Positions 51,793 through 61,398 are shown, counted from the stretch's first letter. The stretch is DNA of 64,000 nt from AG2 sp036493735 (GCA_036493735.1 DASXPH010000085.1:1-64000); one strand, 5' to 3'. Notes: generated by a model from the sequence alone, not told the origin. A program made the numbers and translations.

Positions 51793-53961
51793 CATGCCGG
51801 GCCGGTAGCGTCGAATCGTCTGCGCGTCGACATCCTTCGGCGTGAACGCCACCGGTTTGAGCTCGCCGCGAGCGAACATCGCCGCCTGGTCGTCGTGGAA
51901 CGGCGAATCGGCGCGGTCGCTCTCGCCGTAGGCAAGCACCGAATAGGCACGCGGCGTGTCCGTGAACTCGACGGCGAGGATCCAGCCGTCGCCCCCGGCG
52001 GCGGCACGTTTGCCATCCGGCTCGTTGCGATACCAGATCACGCGAAAGCAGCCGAGATCGCCGTTGCAGCCACCGACGGGGACGTCAACGCTACCGATCC
52101 GCACGCGATGTACATCGCCCCACGCTACGTCCACCGCACCGAAGCGGCGCGTCGTCTCGTCCACCGCCCACGTGAATGCCGCGACGGCGCGCGCTGGATC
52201 CCCGAGTCCGCGCGGCGTGGAGGCCGGAGCGGTCGGGCTCCAGGGCTGGGCGAACAGGCTGTCGAGCACCGCACCCTGGATGTACCGGCGCCACCAGATC
52301 TCGAACAGCACTCCCCCTTTGCTCGTCGGAGCGACGGTATTGTCCCACCTCTCGAGCGCGTCGATCGCCTGCACCACGTTAGGTGCTGGATTCGACCCGC
52401 GCACCGCGGCAATGAGATCGTTCTTCACCCGATCCGCCAGCAGCATGTGGTACGAGTGCTTGAGTGCGATCACGTCCTGCAGGCTCAACTTCCGGTCCGT
52501 GTCGATGAGCTGGAGACTCATCTGCGTGCGAAGCCCGAGCTTCGCGTCGGGAAAGTTGGCGGGATACCGCGACCGATCGAGCGGTTGATGCAGGTTCGTG
52601 AGATACGGCGGATCATTCGAGTTCTGCACGTAGCCGCCCTTCGGGTCGAGTACCTGCGGCAGCGAGTCCCACGGGACATAACGAGTCCAGACGTCGGCCG
52701 AAGCGTGTGCGGGAACGGCGATACTGTCGCCGCCACTCGGGTGCGGCAGCGACGGGATGGACGCGTTCCACACGTAGAAGATGTGACCAGCGCGATCGGC
52801 GTAGGTGAAATTGGAGTTCACGCGCGCACGCATCCGCATAGCCGCCTTCCACTCGTCGAGCGATTTCGCGCGCATCATGCGCAGGAACTGCTCTCCCGCG
52901 CGAAACTCGCCGTCGTTCGCCGCCTTGAGGACGTAGAGCCTTCCGCCGCCACGATAGATCACCGGTCCGATCGCGCTGCGCCACATCTCGCGCGTTTCCG
53001 ACGAGAGTCCCGGTCCATTCTTGTATTCGACCGTCACGAGCTCCCGCTCGAGCTTGTGCGACGTGCCGCCGAGGTAGTAGGCGTCCGCCTGCGTCGAGTC
53101 CACGTCGAGGGCGTAGATCGCGTTCAGATCGGGCGCGTTGTTCGTGGTCGCGAATCCGAGATCGCGGTTGAAGCCACCGACGACGCTGAACGGCCCACCG
53201 ATGCGGAAGTCGCCGTAGAAGTCGATCCCGTTCGCCACCGTGACCTGCGCCTCGTAATAGCCGGCGTCCCAGGAGAGGTGCGGATTGCGCATCAGAATCG
53301 CGCGCCCCGACTTTGTCCGGCTCGGCGCGAACGCCCAGGCATTCGAGCCCGGATCGGGAGTGTCATCCGGAAAGCTCTTGCTGCCCTCTCCCGCGGGTGG
53401 CTCGTTCGAGGATGCCGGACGGCGGCCACGACGCGCGCTCTCCGGATCCATCTTCGCGAGGAAGTGGCGCGCGGCCGCCGCCGAAGGCAGCTCGACATCC
53501 TTGCTGGCCACGTCGTAGCCGGTGAAGTGCGGCGCGAAGCCGACCGGGAATTCCTCCGCGTGAAGCTCGACGTATCGGTTCACGCCGGCGGCAAAACCAT
53601 CATAAACATCGCGCGTATCCTGGTCGATCTGGCTGTAATGCCTAACGGCTTCGTCGTGCGCGAGCCGCGCCGGATAATCGCCGTCGATGCTGTCGTGGCC
53701 GAACCACTTCGCCAGCTCCCCGCGCGCGCGCACGAGCGCGAAGGCAACGCGTGGCCCGTAATCCTCGAGCTGCACATAGGCGAGCGCGTACGCCGCGGCC
53801 GCGAGATTCTGCGCGCGAATGTGCGGCACACCGTGCGTCGTCCGCAGCACCTCGACCTGAGCCGCGAGCGCCGGCGCGGCCGGCGCCTGCGCGCGCGCCA
53901 CCGGAGCAATTGCAAGAGCGAGCAGCCACGCTCGCCGCAGGAACGTCGTGTTACCCACCAT
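51784..53961 (-). CDS. Penicillin acylase family (Ntn) hydrolase
   Basis: A 725-residue protein with a Sec signal (APVARA-Q). The family order is clear: EVLRTTHGVPHIRA at the start, the catalytic Ser206 in DPGSNAWAFAPSR, then LMRNPHLSW, and FYGDFRIGGPFSVVGGFN. The residues before Ser206 (Arg/Pro/Ser-rich, about 175-203) fit the spacer peptide that is cut out on maturation. Members hydrolyse amide bonds of acylated compounds such as acyl-homoserine lactones, penicillins or peptides; which is unknown here. It overlaps the upstream barrel gene by 11 bp. Confidence 0.9.
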   Translation of the reverse strand: MVGNTTFLRRAWLLALAIAPVARAQAPAAPALAAQVEVLRTTHGVPHIRAQNLAAAAYALAYVQLEDYGPRVAFALVRARGELAKWFGHDSIDGDYPARLAHDEAVRHYSQIDQDTRDVYDGFAAGVNRYVELHAEEFPVGFAPHFTGYDVASKDVELPSAAAARHFLAKMDPESARRGRRPASSNEPPAGEGSKSFPDDTPDPGSNAWAFAPSRTKSGRAILMRNPHLSWDAGYYEAQVTVANGIDFYGDFRIGGPFSVVGGFNRDLGFATTNNAPDLNAIYALDVDSTQADAYYLGGTSHKLERELVTVEYKNGPGLSSETREMWRSAIGPVIYRGGGRLYVLKAANDGEFRAGEQFLRMMRAKSLDEWKAAMRMRARVNSNFTYADRAGHIFYVWNASIPSLPHPSGGDSIAVPAHASADVWTRYVPWDSLPQVLDPKGGYVQNSNDPPYLTNLHQPLDRSRYPANFPDAKLGLRTQMSLQLIDTDRKLSLQDVIALKHSYHMLLADRVKNDLIAAVRGSNPAPNVVQAIDALERWDNTVAPTSKGGVLFEIWWRRYIQGAVLDSLFAQPWSPTAPASTPRGLGDPARAVAAFTWAVDETTRRFGAVDVAWGDVHRVRIGSVDVPVGGCNGDLGCFRVIWYRNEPDGKRAAAGGDGWILAVEFTDTPRAYSVLAYGESDRADSPFHDDQAAMFARGELKPVAFTPKDVDAQTIRRYRPGMAR

Positions 53962-54973
53962 GACTTCTCCGCCGCGCTCGGAACTGCGTCGTCAGCGCCG
54001 CTCGTACGGTGCGCGCCTCCGGACGGATCATCGGCACGGCGCCAACCGGCACAGCGGCGTAGTTCCGCCACTCGAAGGCGACGTCGAGGGCGACGCCCGC
54101 CGTGAGATAGGTCCGAACACCCGCGCGCGCGCCGTGGCTCCGCTCCGTCTCGTTGTCGGTGAGATAGTGCGCGGCAACGAAGCCGTCGGCGAAGGGCAGC
54201 ACGCGACGATCCACCGGCAGATACGCGCGGCCGAACCACTCGAGATCGTGATAGCCGCTGTTGACGTCGAAGGTGAACAGCGCCGTGCCGGTGACCCCGG
54301 CCTGCAGATAATGGGTGAGAAAGGGCGCGACGGTGCCGTTCGCGGCGAGCATGTGCGACGGCCGCAGCTGGAGGTCCCCGAACACACTCGCGTCGAAGAC
54401 GCCGAAAGCCGGAAGGGTCGTTAGGCCTCGCGTCGCACGACCAAAGAGATATGGGTCGAGCGTGAGATAGAGATCGCTGCTCTCGTAGCTAATCCCCCGC
54501 GCCGCCTCGCGGCGGTAGCGAAGCTCGGCCCGGAATGCGACCGCGGGCGAGAGGAAGTGCAGCAGTCCCGCCTGACCGCCGTAGTAGCCCGAGCCGCTCG
54601 AGAACGATGCGCTCCCTTCTGAGAAGTAGCCGCCGACGTAGGGCAGCCACCCGCCAGTCGTCCGCGGAAAATAGTTCGCGATTGTCGCCGCGCTGCCGGC
54701 GAAATAGTTGTTGCCGTTGTCTCTCACAAACTGGATGGCCGGCGCGACGCCAACCTGCCAATGCGTCGAGACGAAGGGCGCGACAGTGGCAGCAGCCTCG
54801 AGATCGCTGAAGCGAGGGCGCGTGTAGGAGGCATCCAGGGAAATGCGCGCTGAACCAACTGCACTCTGTTCACGAGGCCGCGCCGCCGATGTGTCCTGAG
54901 CTGGGCTCGACGTCGCGCAGATCGCCGACGCGAGGCAAACGGCCGCCAGCAACCGGCCGTGGGAGGGAAGCAT
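53951..54973 (-). CDS. Outer-membrane beta-barrel protein upstream of the penicillin acylase
   Basis: A 340-residue protein with a signal peptide (ATSSPA-Q). The mature chain has many amphipathic strands (ARISLDASYTRPRF, FVSTHWQVGVAPAIQFV, LLHFLSPAVAFRAELRYR) but ends in a basic tail (ARRRSHGG), not the usual aromatic residue. No family name is recognised. The 3' end overlaps the start of the penicillin acylase gene, so the two are probably co-translated. Confidence 0.6.
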   Translation of the reverse strand: MLPSHGRLLAAVCLASAICATSSPAQDTSAARPREQSAVGSARISLDASYTRPRFSDLEAAATVAPFVSTHWQVGVAPAIQFVRDNGNNYFAGSAATIANYFPRTTGGWLPYVGGYFSEGSASFSSGSGYYGGQAGLLHFLSPAVAFRAELRYRREAARGISYESSDLYLTLDPYLFGRATRGLTTLPAFGVFDASVFGDLQLRPSHMLAANGTVAPFLTHYLQAGVTGTALFTFDVNSGYHDLEWFGRAYLPVDRRVLPFADGFVAAHYLTDNETERSHGARAGVRTYLTAGVALDVAFEWRNYAAVPVGAVPMIRPEARTVRAALTTQFRARRRSHGG

Positions 54974-55015
54974 GCATTACCCTAATTCGGGGACGCACAG
55001 TTCCCTAGTCCCTCC

Positions 55016-57046
55016 TCAGGCTTTCGCCTTTACACCCGTCCGGGCATCCGGAATCAGTTCGTCGGCGAGACGGCGGAGGATCGTGGCGATCTCCTCGCGG
55101 CGTGCAGGGCCCCAATCGGCAAAGAGCTCGGCCAGGTGCGCGCGGCGCGCGTCGACCAGCTTGGTCAGCGTCTCGCATCCGGCGGACGTGAGCGTCCACT
55201 GCCGGCCGTCACGGCCGCCGGGAAGGAGAAAGCCCTTCTCCTCCAGTTCGTGCACGGCGGCGCGCACCTCGTTGGGGGTCGCACCGCGCGCGCGTCCGAC
55301 GTCGTCAGGATACAACGCCGGCTCGGCGTCGAGCCTAACGAGAAGCACGGCGGCGAGCGGCGTGAGATCGACTCTGGCGCGTTCGCAGATGCGCTCGATG
55401 TGCCGGCGCTGGAGATCCTGGTCCGCGACCGCGGCGAGCCCGCGCAGAACATAGCTCTCGGACTCCGCGTCGGCTGGCATCGCGAACGCTTCACCCACCT
55501 CGCCGAGACCATTGCTGCTACTCGCGGCAGCGACGGTCTGTCGAAGCGGCCGCTCGGGCAAGAGCCAGGTCAAGATCCAGCCGAGGAGCGCGATGCCCGT
55601 GGCGGCGACGAACACGGTGCCCAATGCGACCGTGAACGCCTGCACGTAGATGTCGCGCAGCGCCGGCGACAGCTGGCTCATCGTCTCCGGATTCAGCGCG
55701 CCGTGGCCGGTGACGCGCGCGCTGCCCGGCAGCAGGCGTGACAGCGTCTGCGCGAGGCGCGCGGCGAAGATCGCGCCGAGGACCGCCGTACCTAACGAGC
55801 CGCCGACGAGGCGGAACATCGTCGCACCCGAGGTCGCAACGCCGAGATCGCCGTAATCGACGTCGTTCTGCACCGCGATCACCAGCACCTGCATGACCAT
55901 ACCGAGTCCAAGGCCGAGCACGAGCATCGTTAACGAGGCAGCCATCGTCGACGTGTCGACGGTCATGCGCGATAGCAGAAGTAGTCCGACCGCCATCACG
56001 AGCATGCCGATGATCGGAAAGACCTTGTAGTGTCCCGTGCGGCTGATGAGTTGCCCCGATGCGATCGACGTCACGAGCATGCCCGCCATCATCGGCAGCA
56101 TTTCCAATCCGGAGACCGTGGGGCTCGCCCCTTTCACGACCTGCAGAAAGAGCGGCAGGTACGTCACGGATCCGAAGAGCGCGAAGCCGACGATAAGGCC
56201 AATGGCCGAGGTCAGCGCGAAGGTACGATTCGAGAAGAGCCTCAATGGCAGCACCGGCTCTTTCGCGCGACGCTCGACGAGGACGAAGCCGACGAGTGAG
56301 ATCACCGCCAGGAGGATCAACCCGTCCATGGACGGCGACATGATCGGCCGCTTTGTGCTGGTGACGTCGGACACGAGCACGATCGCGCTCAGCGCGACGG
56401 CGAGGAGCGCCGTGCCGGCGTAGTCGATCGTTGGGCGCCGCCGCTCCACGAGCGAGGGTAGCGTCGAGGCGATGACGACGAGGGCGACGATGCCTAACGG
56501 AATATTGATGTAGAAGATCCAACGCCAGGTGAGCTGCGTCGTGAAATAGCCGCCGAGCAGTGGGCCGGCGATGCTGGCCAACCCGAAGACCGCGCCGAAG
56601 TAGCCCTGATAGCGGCCGCGGTCGCGCGGCGGCACGACGTCCCCGACGACGGCCTGGGTCGTCACCGTGAGCCCGCCGCCGCCCAATCCCTGGATCGCTC
56701 GGAAGGCGATCAGCTGCGTCATGTTCCGGCTCAAGCCGCAGAGCGCCGAACCGACGAGGAATAGCACGATGGCGCTCTGCAGGATGCCTTTGCGTCCGTA
56801 GAGATCGCCGAGCTTACCATAGAGTGGCGTTACGACGGTCTGCGCCAGCAGATACGCTGTGACAACCCATGACAGTCGCGCGAGACCGCCGAGCTCGCCG
56901 ACGATCGTGGGCAGCGCCGTCGATACGATGGTGGAATCGAGCGCGGCGAGGAGCATGCCGAGCACGAGACCACTGAATACGACGAGAATTTGCCGATGGC
57001 TGAGCCGAACAGGTGCCGCCGGCGCGGCCGCGATCGCAGTCACCAT
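55016..57046 (-). CDS. DHA2-family MFS drug exporter fused to a MarR-like winged helix
   Basis: A 676-residue protein. Residues 15-500 form a 14-helix DHA2 (EmrB/QacA) transporter: LDSTIVSTALPTIVGELGG (motif D1), GKLGDLYGRKGI (motif A) and RAIQGLGGGGL, then RDRGRYQGYFGAVFGLASIAGP (motif C, in part). The C-terminal 145 residues resemble a MarR-type winged helix (LTPLAAVLLVRLD, NEVRAAVHELEEKGFLLPGGRDGRQW in pieces, LTSAGCETL). A repressor-like domain on a membrane exporter is uncommon and suggests ligand-linked control. Divergent from fdhD. Confidence 0.85.
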   Translation of the reverse strand: MVTAIAAAPAAPVRLSHRQILVVFSGLVLGMLLAALDSTIVSTALPTIVGELGGLARLSWVVTAYLLAQTVVTPLYGKLGDLYGRKGILQSAIVLFLVGSALCGLSRNMTQLIAFRAIQGLGGGGLTVTTQAVVGDVVPPRDRGRYQGYFGAVFGLASIAGPLLGGYFTTQLTWRWIFYINIPLGIVALVVIASTLPSLVERRRPTIDYAGTALLAVALSAIVLVSDVTSTKRPIMSPSMDGLILLAVISLVGFVLVERRAKEPVLPLRLFSNRTFALTSAIGLIVGFALFGSVTYLPLFLQVVKGASPTVSGLEMLPMMAGMLVTSIASGQLISRTGHYKVFPIIGMLVMAVGLLLLSRMTVDTSTMAASLTMLVLGLGLGMVMQVLVIAVQNDVDYGDLGVATSGATMFRLVGGSLGTAVLGAIFAARLAQTLSRLLPGSARVTGHGALNPETMSQLSPALRDIYVQAFTVALGTVFVAATGIALLGWILTWLLPERPLRQTVAAASSSNGLGEVGEAFAMPADAESESYVLRGLAAVADQDLQRRHIERICERARVDLTPLAAVLLVRLDAEPALYPDDVGRARGATPNEVRAAVHELEEKGFLLPGGRDGRQWTLTSAGCETLTKLVDARRAHLAELFADWGPARREEIATILRRLADELIPDARTGVKAKA

Positions 57047-57176
57047 GAGTCCATGACCAGAGTTCGACTGTCATCTTTGCGAATCTCGCGCCGTTGCTGG
57101 CTCGGTGAGCACATCCAGGATTGCGCCCTGCCGGGCCGCGATCTATTTCCGTTGTGTACCGAGGAGGAGCGCGCGC

Positions 57177-58040
57177 ATGGAGGGCGTCACCAGCGTCGAG
57201 ATCGAACGTAACGGCAGCGGGTCGATGGACATGCTGGCGGTGGAAGACCCGCTCGAGATCCGGCTCCAATGGGACGAGACGGGCGAGGCGCGCCTCACGA
57301 CGATCGCCGTGACCATGCGAACGCCCGGGCACGACCCTGAGCTCGCAGTCGGTTTCCTGTTCACCGAAGGCGTGATTGCCGGCCGCGAACAGATCGCCGA
57401 TGTACGGTCCTGTCGGGCGGGCTCGATACGTGTCGTGCTCGCGCCGGGTACTTCGGTCGACCTGACGCGACTCGAGCGACACTCCTACACGACCTCGAGC
57501 TGCGGCATGTGCGGAAAGACGTCGGCGTCGGCGCTACGCCTGGCGTCCCCCTTTCCACTGCGTGATCGGCTGCCGCGGCTGGACGAGAGGGTGATCCGGT
57601 CACTGCCCGCGCGACTCCGCGAGGCACAGGAAGGGTTCGACCTCACTGGCGGGCTGCATGCGTCGGCGCTCTGCGACCTGGATGGTCAGGTGGCGACAGT
57701 CCGCGAGGATGTGGGCCGGCACAATGCGCTCGACAAGGTGATCGGCGCGGAGCTGCTCGCGGGGCGTCTGCCCGTCGATGAGCGACTACTCGTCGTGAGC
57801 GGCCGCGTGAGCTTCGAGCTTGTTCAGAAAGCGCTCATGGCCGGCATCCCCATCCTCGCCGCGATTGGCGCGCCGTCGAGTCTCGCGGTGGAGGTGGCGC
57901 GTGCCGCCGGTATGACATTGATCGGCTTCATCCGCGCGGAACGCTTCAATGTTTACTCCGGAGGCAGGCGCATCACCGCGGCTTGTCAGGATTATGCGGC
58001 CAAGGGTGTGGTCACAGAATGCACACAACTCCACAGATGA
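57177..58040 (+). CDS. fdhD: Formate dehydrogenase accessory sulfurtransferase FdhD
   Basis: A 287-residue protein; ATG 57177 has GAGGAGG about 10 bases upstream. Family motifs are VEDPLEIRL, TPGHDPELAVGFLFTEGVI and the CGMCGK loop (Cys109, Cys112), then EDVGRHNALDKVIG and GRVSFELVQKALMAGIPIL. FdhD transfers sulfur from a cysteine desulfurase to the molybdenum cofactor for formate dehydrogenase. It precedes the FdhF-like gene on the same strand, which is probably its client. The last codons lie in a repeat element. Confidence 0.93.
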   Translation: MEGVTSVEIERNGSGSMDMLAVEDPLEIRLQWDETGEARLTTIAVTMRTPGHDPELAVGFLFTEGVIAGREQIADVRSCRAGSIRVVLAPGTSVDLTRLERHSYTTSSCGMCGKTSASALRLASPFPLRDRLPRLDERVIRSLPARLREAQEGFDLTGGLHASALCDLDGQVATVREDVGRHNALDKVIGAELLAGRLPVDERLLVVSGRVSFELVQKALMAGIPILAAIGAPSSLAVEVARAAGMTLIGFIRAERFNVYSGGRRITAACQDYAAKGVVTECTQLHR

Positions 58041-58124
58041 CACGGAACACAAAACCAGGATTCGTCCGAGAATCAATCGTTGTTTTGGTTTACCGTGGAT
58101 TCTGTGTCCTCTGTGAATTCTGTG
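58013..58124. repeat. Degenerate inverted repeat of CACAGAATTC/GAATTCTGTG words
   Basis: The left arm (58013-58056) has CACAGAATGCACACAACTCC and CACAGATGACACGGAACAC; the right arm (58081-58124) has TGGATTCTGTGTCCTCTGTG and AATTCTGTG, roughly its complement. It spans the gap between fdhD and the FdhF-like gene, and the fdhD stop codon (58038-58040) lies inside it. Confidence 0.65.
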
Positions 58125-58148
58125 ATCCCTCAATTACAAGGCACTGAA

Positions 58149-60494
58149 ATGTCGGGGATGGATGACGCGGGGCCCGATAGGGCGAATCCACTAACGCCGG
58201 AAGAAGATCTCTCCGCCATCGAGATCTCCGACCCCGCCTCTGCAGCGGCTGGAATGCGTGGGGTGCTTACCAGTTTCAAGCACGCTTACACCGAGATGGG
58301 CGTGCGGCGCTCGCTCCGTACGCTGACCTCGATCAACCAGAAAGACGGCTACGACTGTCAGTCCTGCGCCTGGCCCGATCCCGACGGGGCTCGCCATGTC
58401 GCCGAGTTCTGTGAGAATGGTGCGAAGGCAACGGCGTGGGAAGCAACCAACCGGCGGGCGACACCCGAGCTCTTCGCTCGCCACTCCGTCGCCGAGCTCT
58501 CGGCACTCAGCGACTACGCCCTCGGCGCGCTCGGTCGCCTGACGGCACCCCTCGTTCTCAGGCCCGGCGCGACGCACTACGCGCCGATCTCGTGGCGCGA
58601 TGCCTTCGCCATGATCGCCGCGGAGCTCAACGCGCTCGCCTCGCCTAACGAAGCGATCTTTTATACGTCCGGGAGAACTTCCAACGAAGCCGCATTTTTG
58701 TACCAACTCTTCGCGAGGCAGTTCGGTACCAACAACCTTCCCGACTGCTCGAACATGTGCCACGAGTCGAGCGGTACGGCGCTGACGGAGACGATCGGCG
58801 TCGGCAAGGGGACAGTCAGCCTCGAGGATTTCGACGAGGCACAAGCCATCGTCATCGCCGGCCAGAATCCCGGGACGAATCATCCGCGGATGCTCTCCAC
58901 GCTGCAGCACGCGAAGCGGAACGGCGCGACGATCGTCGGCATCAACCCCCTCGCCGAGACCGGCCTGCAGCGTTTCAAGCAGCCCCAGGAAGTGCTCGGC
59001 TTGTTAGGCAGAGGCACCGAAATCGCCGATTTTCTCGTGCGTGTCCGCGTTGGCGGTGACGTGGCGTTATTTCAGGGAATCGCGAAGGCGCTCCTCGAGC
59101 GGGACGCGCGCGGCGAGAAGGCCATCGACTGCGACTTCATCGCTCGCTACACCGACGGTTTCGACGCGTACGCGCGAAGCCTCGCGCTCGCGCCGTGGGA
59201 GCGGCTGGTCGCGGCGAGCGGCGTGGCGTACGAGGACATTCTCCGCACGGCCGACGTCTTCGCGCGTTCGGAACGGACGATCACCTGCTGGGGCATGGGA
59301 CTCACGCAGCACGTGAATGCGGTCGCCAACATACAGGAGATCGTCAACGTCCATCTCTTGCGCGGACAGATCGGCAAGCCAGGAGCCGGTCTCTGTCCGG
59401 TACGTGGCCACAGCAACGTTCAGGGCGACCGCACCGTGGGTATCTGGGAGCGGCCGCGCCCGGAGTTCCTCGACCGGCTGGGTGCCGTCTTTGGCTTCGC
59501 GCCGCCGCGCGAGCACGGCCTGGACACCGTGGGTGCCATTCGCGCGATGCACGCCGGCGCCGCGAAGGTCTTCTTCGCGTTAGGCGGCAACTTCCTGCAG
59601 GCGGCGCCGGACACGGAGTTCGTGGCGACGGCGCTGCGGAATTGCCGGCTCACGGTTCACGTCTCCATCAAGCCCAATCGGGCACATCTCGTCACCGGGC
59701 ATCAGGCGCTGATACTGCCCTGCCTCGGCCGCTCCGAGGGTGACATGCAGAACGGACGAGAGCAATTCGTCACGACGGAAAATTCGATGGCGATCGTGCA
59801 GGCGTCACGTGGAGTGCTCGAGCCGGCGTCGGCCGATCTGCTGAGCGAGCCAGCCATCGTGGCCCGGCTCGCGCGAGCAACGCTGGGCGCTCGTGGTACC
59901 GTACCCTGGGAGGAGCTTGCGGGTGACTATGACAGGATCCGCGACGCCATCGAGCGTGTCATCCCAGGCTTCGAGCGCTACAACGAGCGCGTGCGGGCGC
60001 CCGGCGGATTCCATCTGCCGAACGCGGCGCGCGAGCGCCGGTTCAACACCGCGACGGGAAAGGCGCGCTTCACCCTCCACTCGCTTCCGATGGCTGCGCT
60101 GGCGCCGGGGCAGCTGCTCCTGACGACCGTCCGCGCGCACGACCAATTCAACACGACCGTCTACGCACCTAACGATCGGTATCGCGGCGTCCACAATGGA
60201 CGGCGGGTGATCTTCATGCATCCCGACGACATGCGCGAGCGCGATCTGACGCCGGAGACGGCGGTGGATATCACGAGCCACCATGGGGGTGCAGATCGGC
60301 ATGCGCGGCGATTCCGCGTGGTACCATACGACGTGCCGCGCGGCTGTGCCGCCGCGTATTTCCCCGAAGCGAACGTCCTCGTGCCGCACGACTACGTCGC
60401 CGTCGGAAGCAATACGCCGGCGTCGAAGGCAATCGTGATTACCGTCCAGCGGGCGGCGAACGACAAATCGGGCCGGCACGTCAACAACCGGTAA
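58149..60494 (+). CDS. FdhF/YdeP-type molybdopterin oxidoreductase
   Basis: A 781-residue protein from ATG 58149. It belongs to the FdhF/YdeP family (formate-dehydrogenase-H-like, without the N-terminal [4Fe-4S] set of true FDH): DGYDCQSCAWPDP with Cys70 and Cys73, NLPDCSNMCHESSG, GQNPGTNHPRML and GINPLAETGLQRF. The cofactor loops LPVRGHSNVQGDRTVG-like (LCPVRGHSNVQGD) and the C-terminal molydopterin-binding domain (LLLTTVRAHDQFNTTVYA) are present. FdhD just upstream would sulfurate its cofactor. The physiological substrate is unknown; YdeP has been tied to acid resistance in E. coli. Confidence 0.9.
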   Translation: MSGMDDAGPDRANPLTPEEDLSAIEISDPASAAAGMRGVLTSFKHAYTEMGVRRSLRTLTSINQKDGYDCQSCAWPDPDGARHVAEFCENGAKATAWEATNRRATPELFARHSVAELSALSDYALGALGRLTAPLVLRPGATHYAPISWRDAFAMIAAELNALASPNEAIFYTSGRTSNEAAFLYQLFARQFGTNNLPDCSNMCHESSGTALTETIGVGKGTVSLEDFDEAQAIVIAGQNPGTNHPRMLSTLQHAKRNGATIVGINPLAETGLQRFKQPQEVLGLLGRGTEIADFLVRVRVGGDVALFQGIAKALLERDARGEKAIDCDFIARYTDGFDAYARSLALAPWERLVAASGVAYEDILRTADVFARSERTITCWGMGLTQHVNAVANIQEIVNVHLLRGQIGKPGAGLCPVRGHSNVQGDRTVGIWERPRPEFLDRLGAVFGFAPPREHGLDTVGAIRAMHAGAAKVFFALGGNFLQAAPDTEFVATALRNCRLTVHVSIKPNRAHLVTGHQALILPCLGRSEGDMQNGREQFVTTENSMAIVQASRGVLEPASADLLSEPAIVARLARATLGARGTVPWEELAGDYDRIRDAIERVIPGFERYNERVRAPGGFHLPNAARERRFNTATGKARFTLHSLPMAALAPGQLLLTTVRAHDQFNTTVYAPNDRYRGVHNGRRVIFMHPDDMRERDLTPETAVDITSHHGGADRHARRFRVVPYDVPRGCAAAYFPEANVLVPHDYVAVGSNTPASKAIVITVQRAANDKSGRHVNNR

Positions 60495-60592
60495 ACAAAA
60501 TTCCGTTTAGAGGGCACCTCTCTACTGGCGCAAGCATCGTTTTTGCGAGGGCGTTTTTCGTTGCAGCACGCTCTTCCGAAGGCCGGGCCCAT

Positions 60593-61033
60593 TTGTTTTT
60601 CCAACAAGCGAACGACCCCTTCGACGAGGCCATCGCCGAGCGTATCCGGCTCGTGATCTCGCGCCAGCCGGGACATCGTGTCGACGAGGTCGCGCATTCG
60701 CTCAACGTACCCCTCGATGCGCTACGCCGGCTTCTTCAGGACAGCGACCAGCCCATCGATACGAAGTCTCTCATCCAGGTCATCGTGTCGCTCGTTCGTG
60801 AATCCGGAATCGATCCCAAATGGCTCTTGAACGGCCACTATGACGGAGCGATGCACCGGCGCGCGCTGCAGATCGGAGAGGACCCGTCATTGCGGGGTGT
60901 ACAAACCTTGCATGAGCTCGTGTGTGACGAGTACAAGCGCCTACGTTACGGAGATACGTGGTCGATCCCACGAGCTATCGCGCAGAGCGCCCATCGCTTT
61001 TTCGTTAGGCAGCCCGGAGAGAGAGAACGATGA
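60593..61033 (+). CDS. Small helix-turn-helix-like protein
   Basis: Up to 146 residues from TTG 60593; the true start may be later. The part HRVDEVAHSLNVPLDALRRLL looks like a helix-turn-helix. The rest is helical (SLIQVIVSLVRESGIDPKWLLNG) and ends in Arg/Glu. I do not recognise a named family. The stop codon overlaps the next start codon (ATGA), so the two small proteins are coupled. Possibly a transcription factor. Confidence 0.6.
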   Translation: MFFQQANDPFDEAIAERIRLVISRQPGHRVDEVAHSLNVPLDALRRLLQDSDQPIDTKSLIQVIVSLVRESGIDPKWLLNGHYDGAMHRRALQIGEDPSLRGVQTLHELVCDEYKRLRYGDTWSIPRAIAQSAHRFFVRQPGERER

Positions 61034-61398
61034 ACGAAGCGCCATCCACGACACCGGAGCACGTCATCCGGACCCCAGGCGCACTGCAGGCGGTGCTGCA
61101 GCATGCGGACGGTACGATGGATTCCGTTGCGGTCTCGCTGCCTTTGCCCGAGGCGATCGTGCGCGTCGACGCCGGTGCGGGATCGGCGGAGCGATGGTTC
61201 GCGCGCGAGCGGTCGTCGGACAGCGTGCTCCGCTACGTCGAGCTGGAACCGCCGCGTATCCTCGAAGCACCGCGCCGCTGCGCGCAATGCGTGCAGCGGC
61301 GATCCGAGTACTGGGTGCAGAAGTCAGCGTCCGGCACGTCGGACGGCGCCGTGCTCTGCCCGGAGTGCTATACGAAGGCAGCCGGAGTGTCATCCTGA
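61030..61398 (+). CDS. Small four-cysteine (probable zinc-binding) protein
   Basis: A 122-residue protein. Two CxxC pairs, Cys84/Cys87 (CAQC) and Cys110/Cys113 (CPEC), are arranged as in zinc ribbons. The N-terminal 80 residues are beta-strand-like (DSVAVSLPLPEAIVRV, LRYVELEPPRIL) and match nothing I know. The last residues VSS and the stop codon are encoded by the start of the repeat hairpin at 61393. Confidence 0.6.
   Translation: MNEAPSTTPEHVIRTPGALQAVLQHADGTMDSVAVSLPLPEAIVRVDAGAGSAERWFARERSSDSVLRYVELEPPRILEAPRRCAQCVQRRSEYWVQKSASGTSDGAVLCPECYTKAAGVSS

Noticed and set aside
51895..54105. 736-codon open frame antisense to the penicillin acylase gene
   Set aside because: No signal, motif or ribosome-binding site; Arg/Val/His-rich shadow of a clear Ntn hydrolase.
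55920..55930. GTTAACG-type near-matches counted as the recurrent word
   Set aside because: They lack the second G of GTTAGG and were left out, as were GTTAGC (14241, 31875, 62784) and ATTAGG (15743, 42911) sites.
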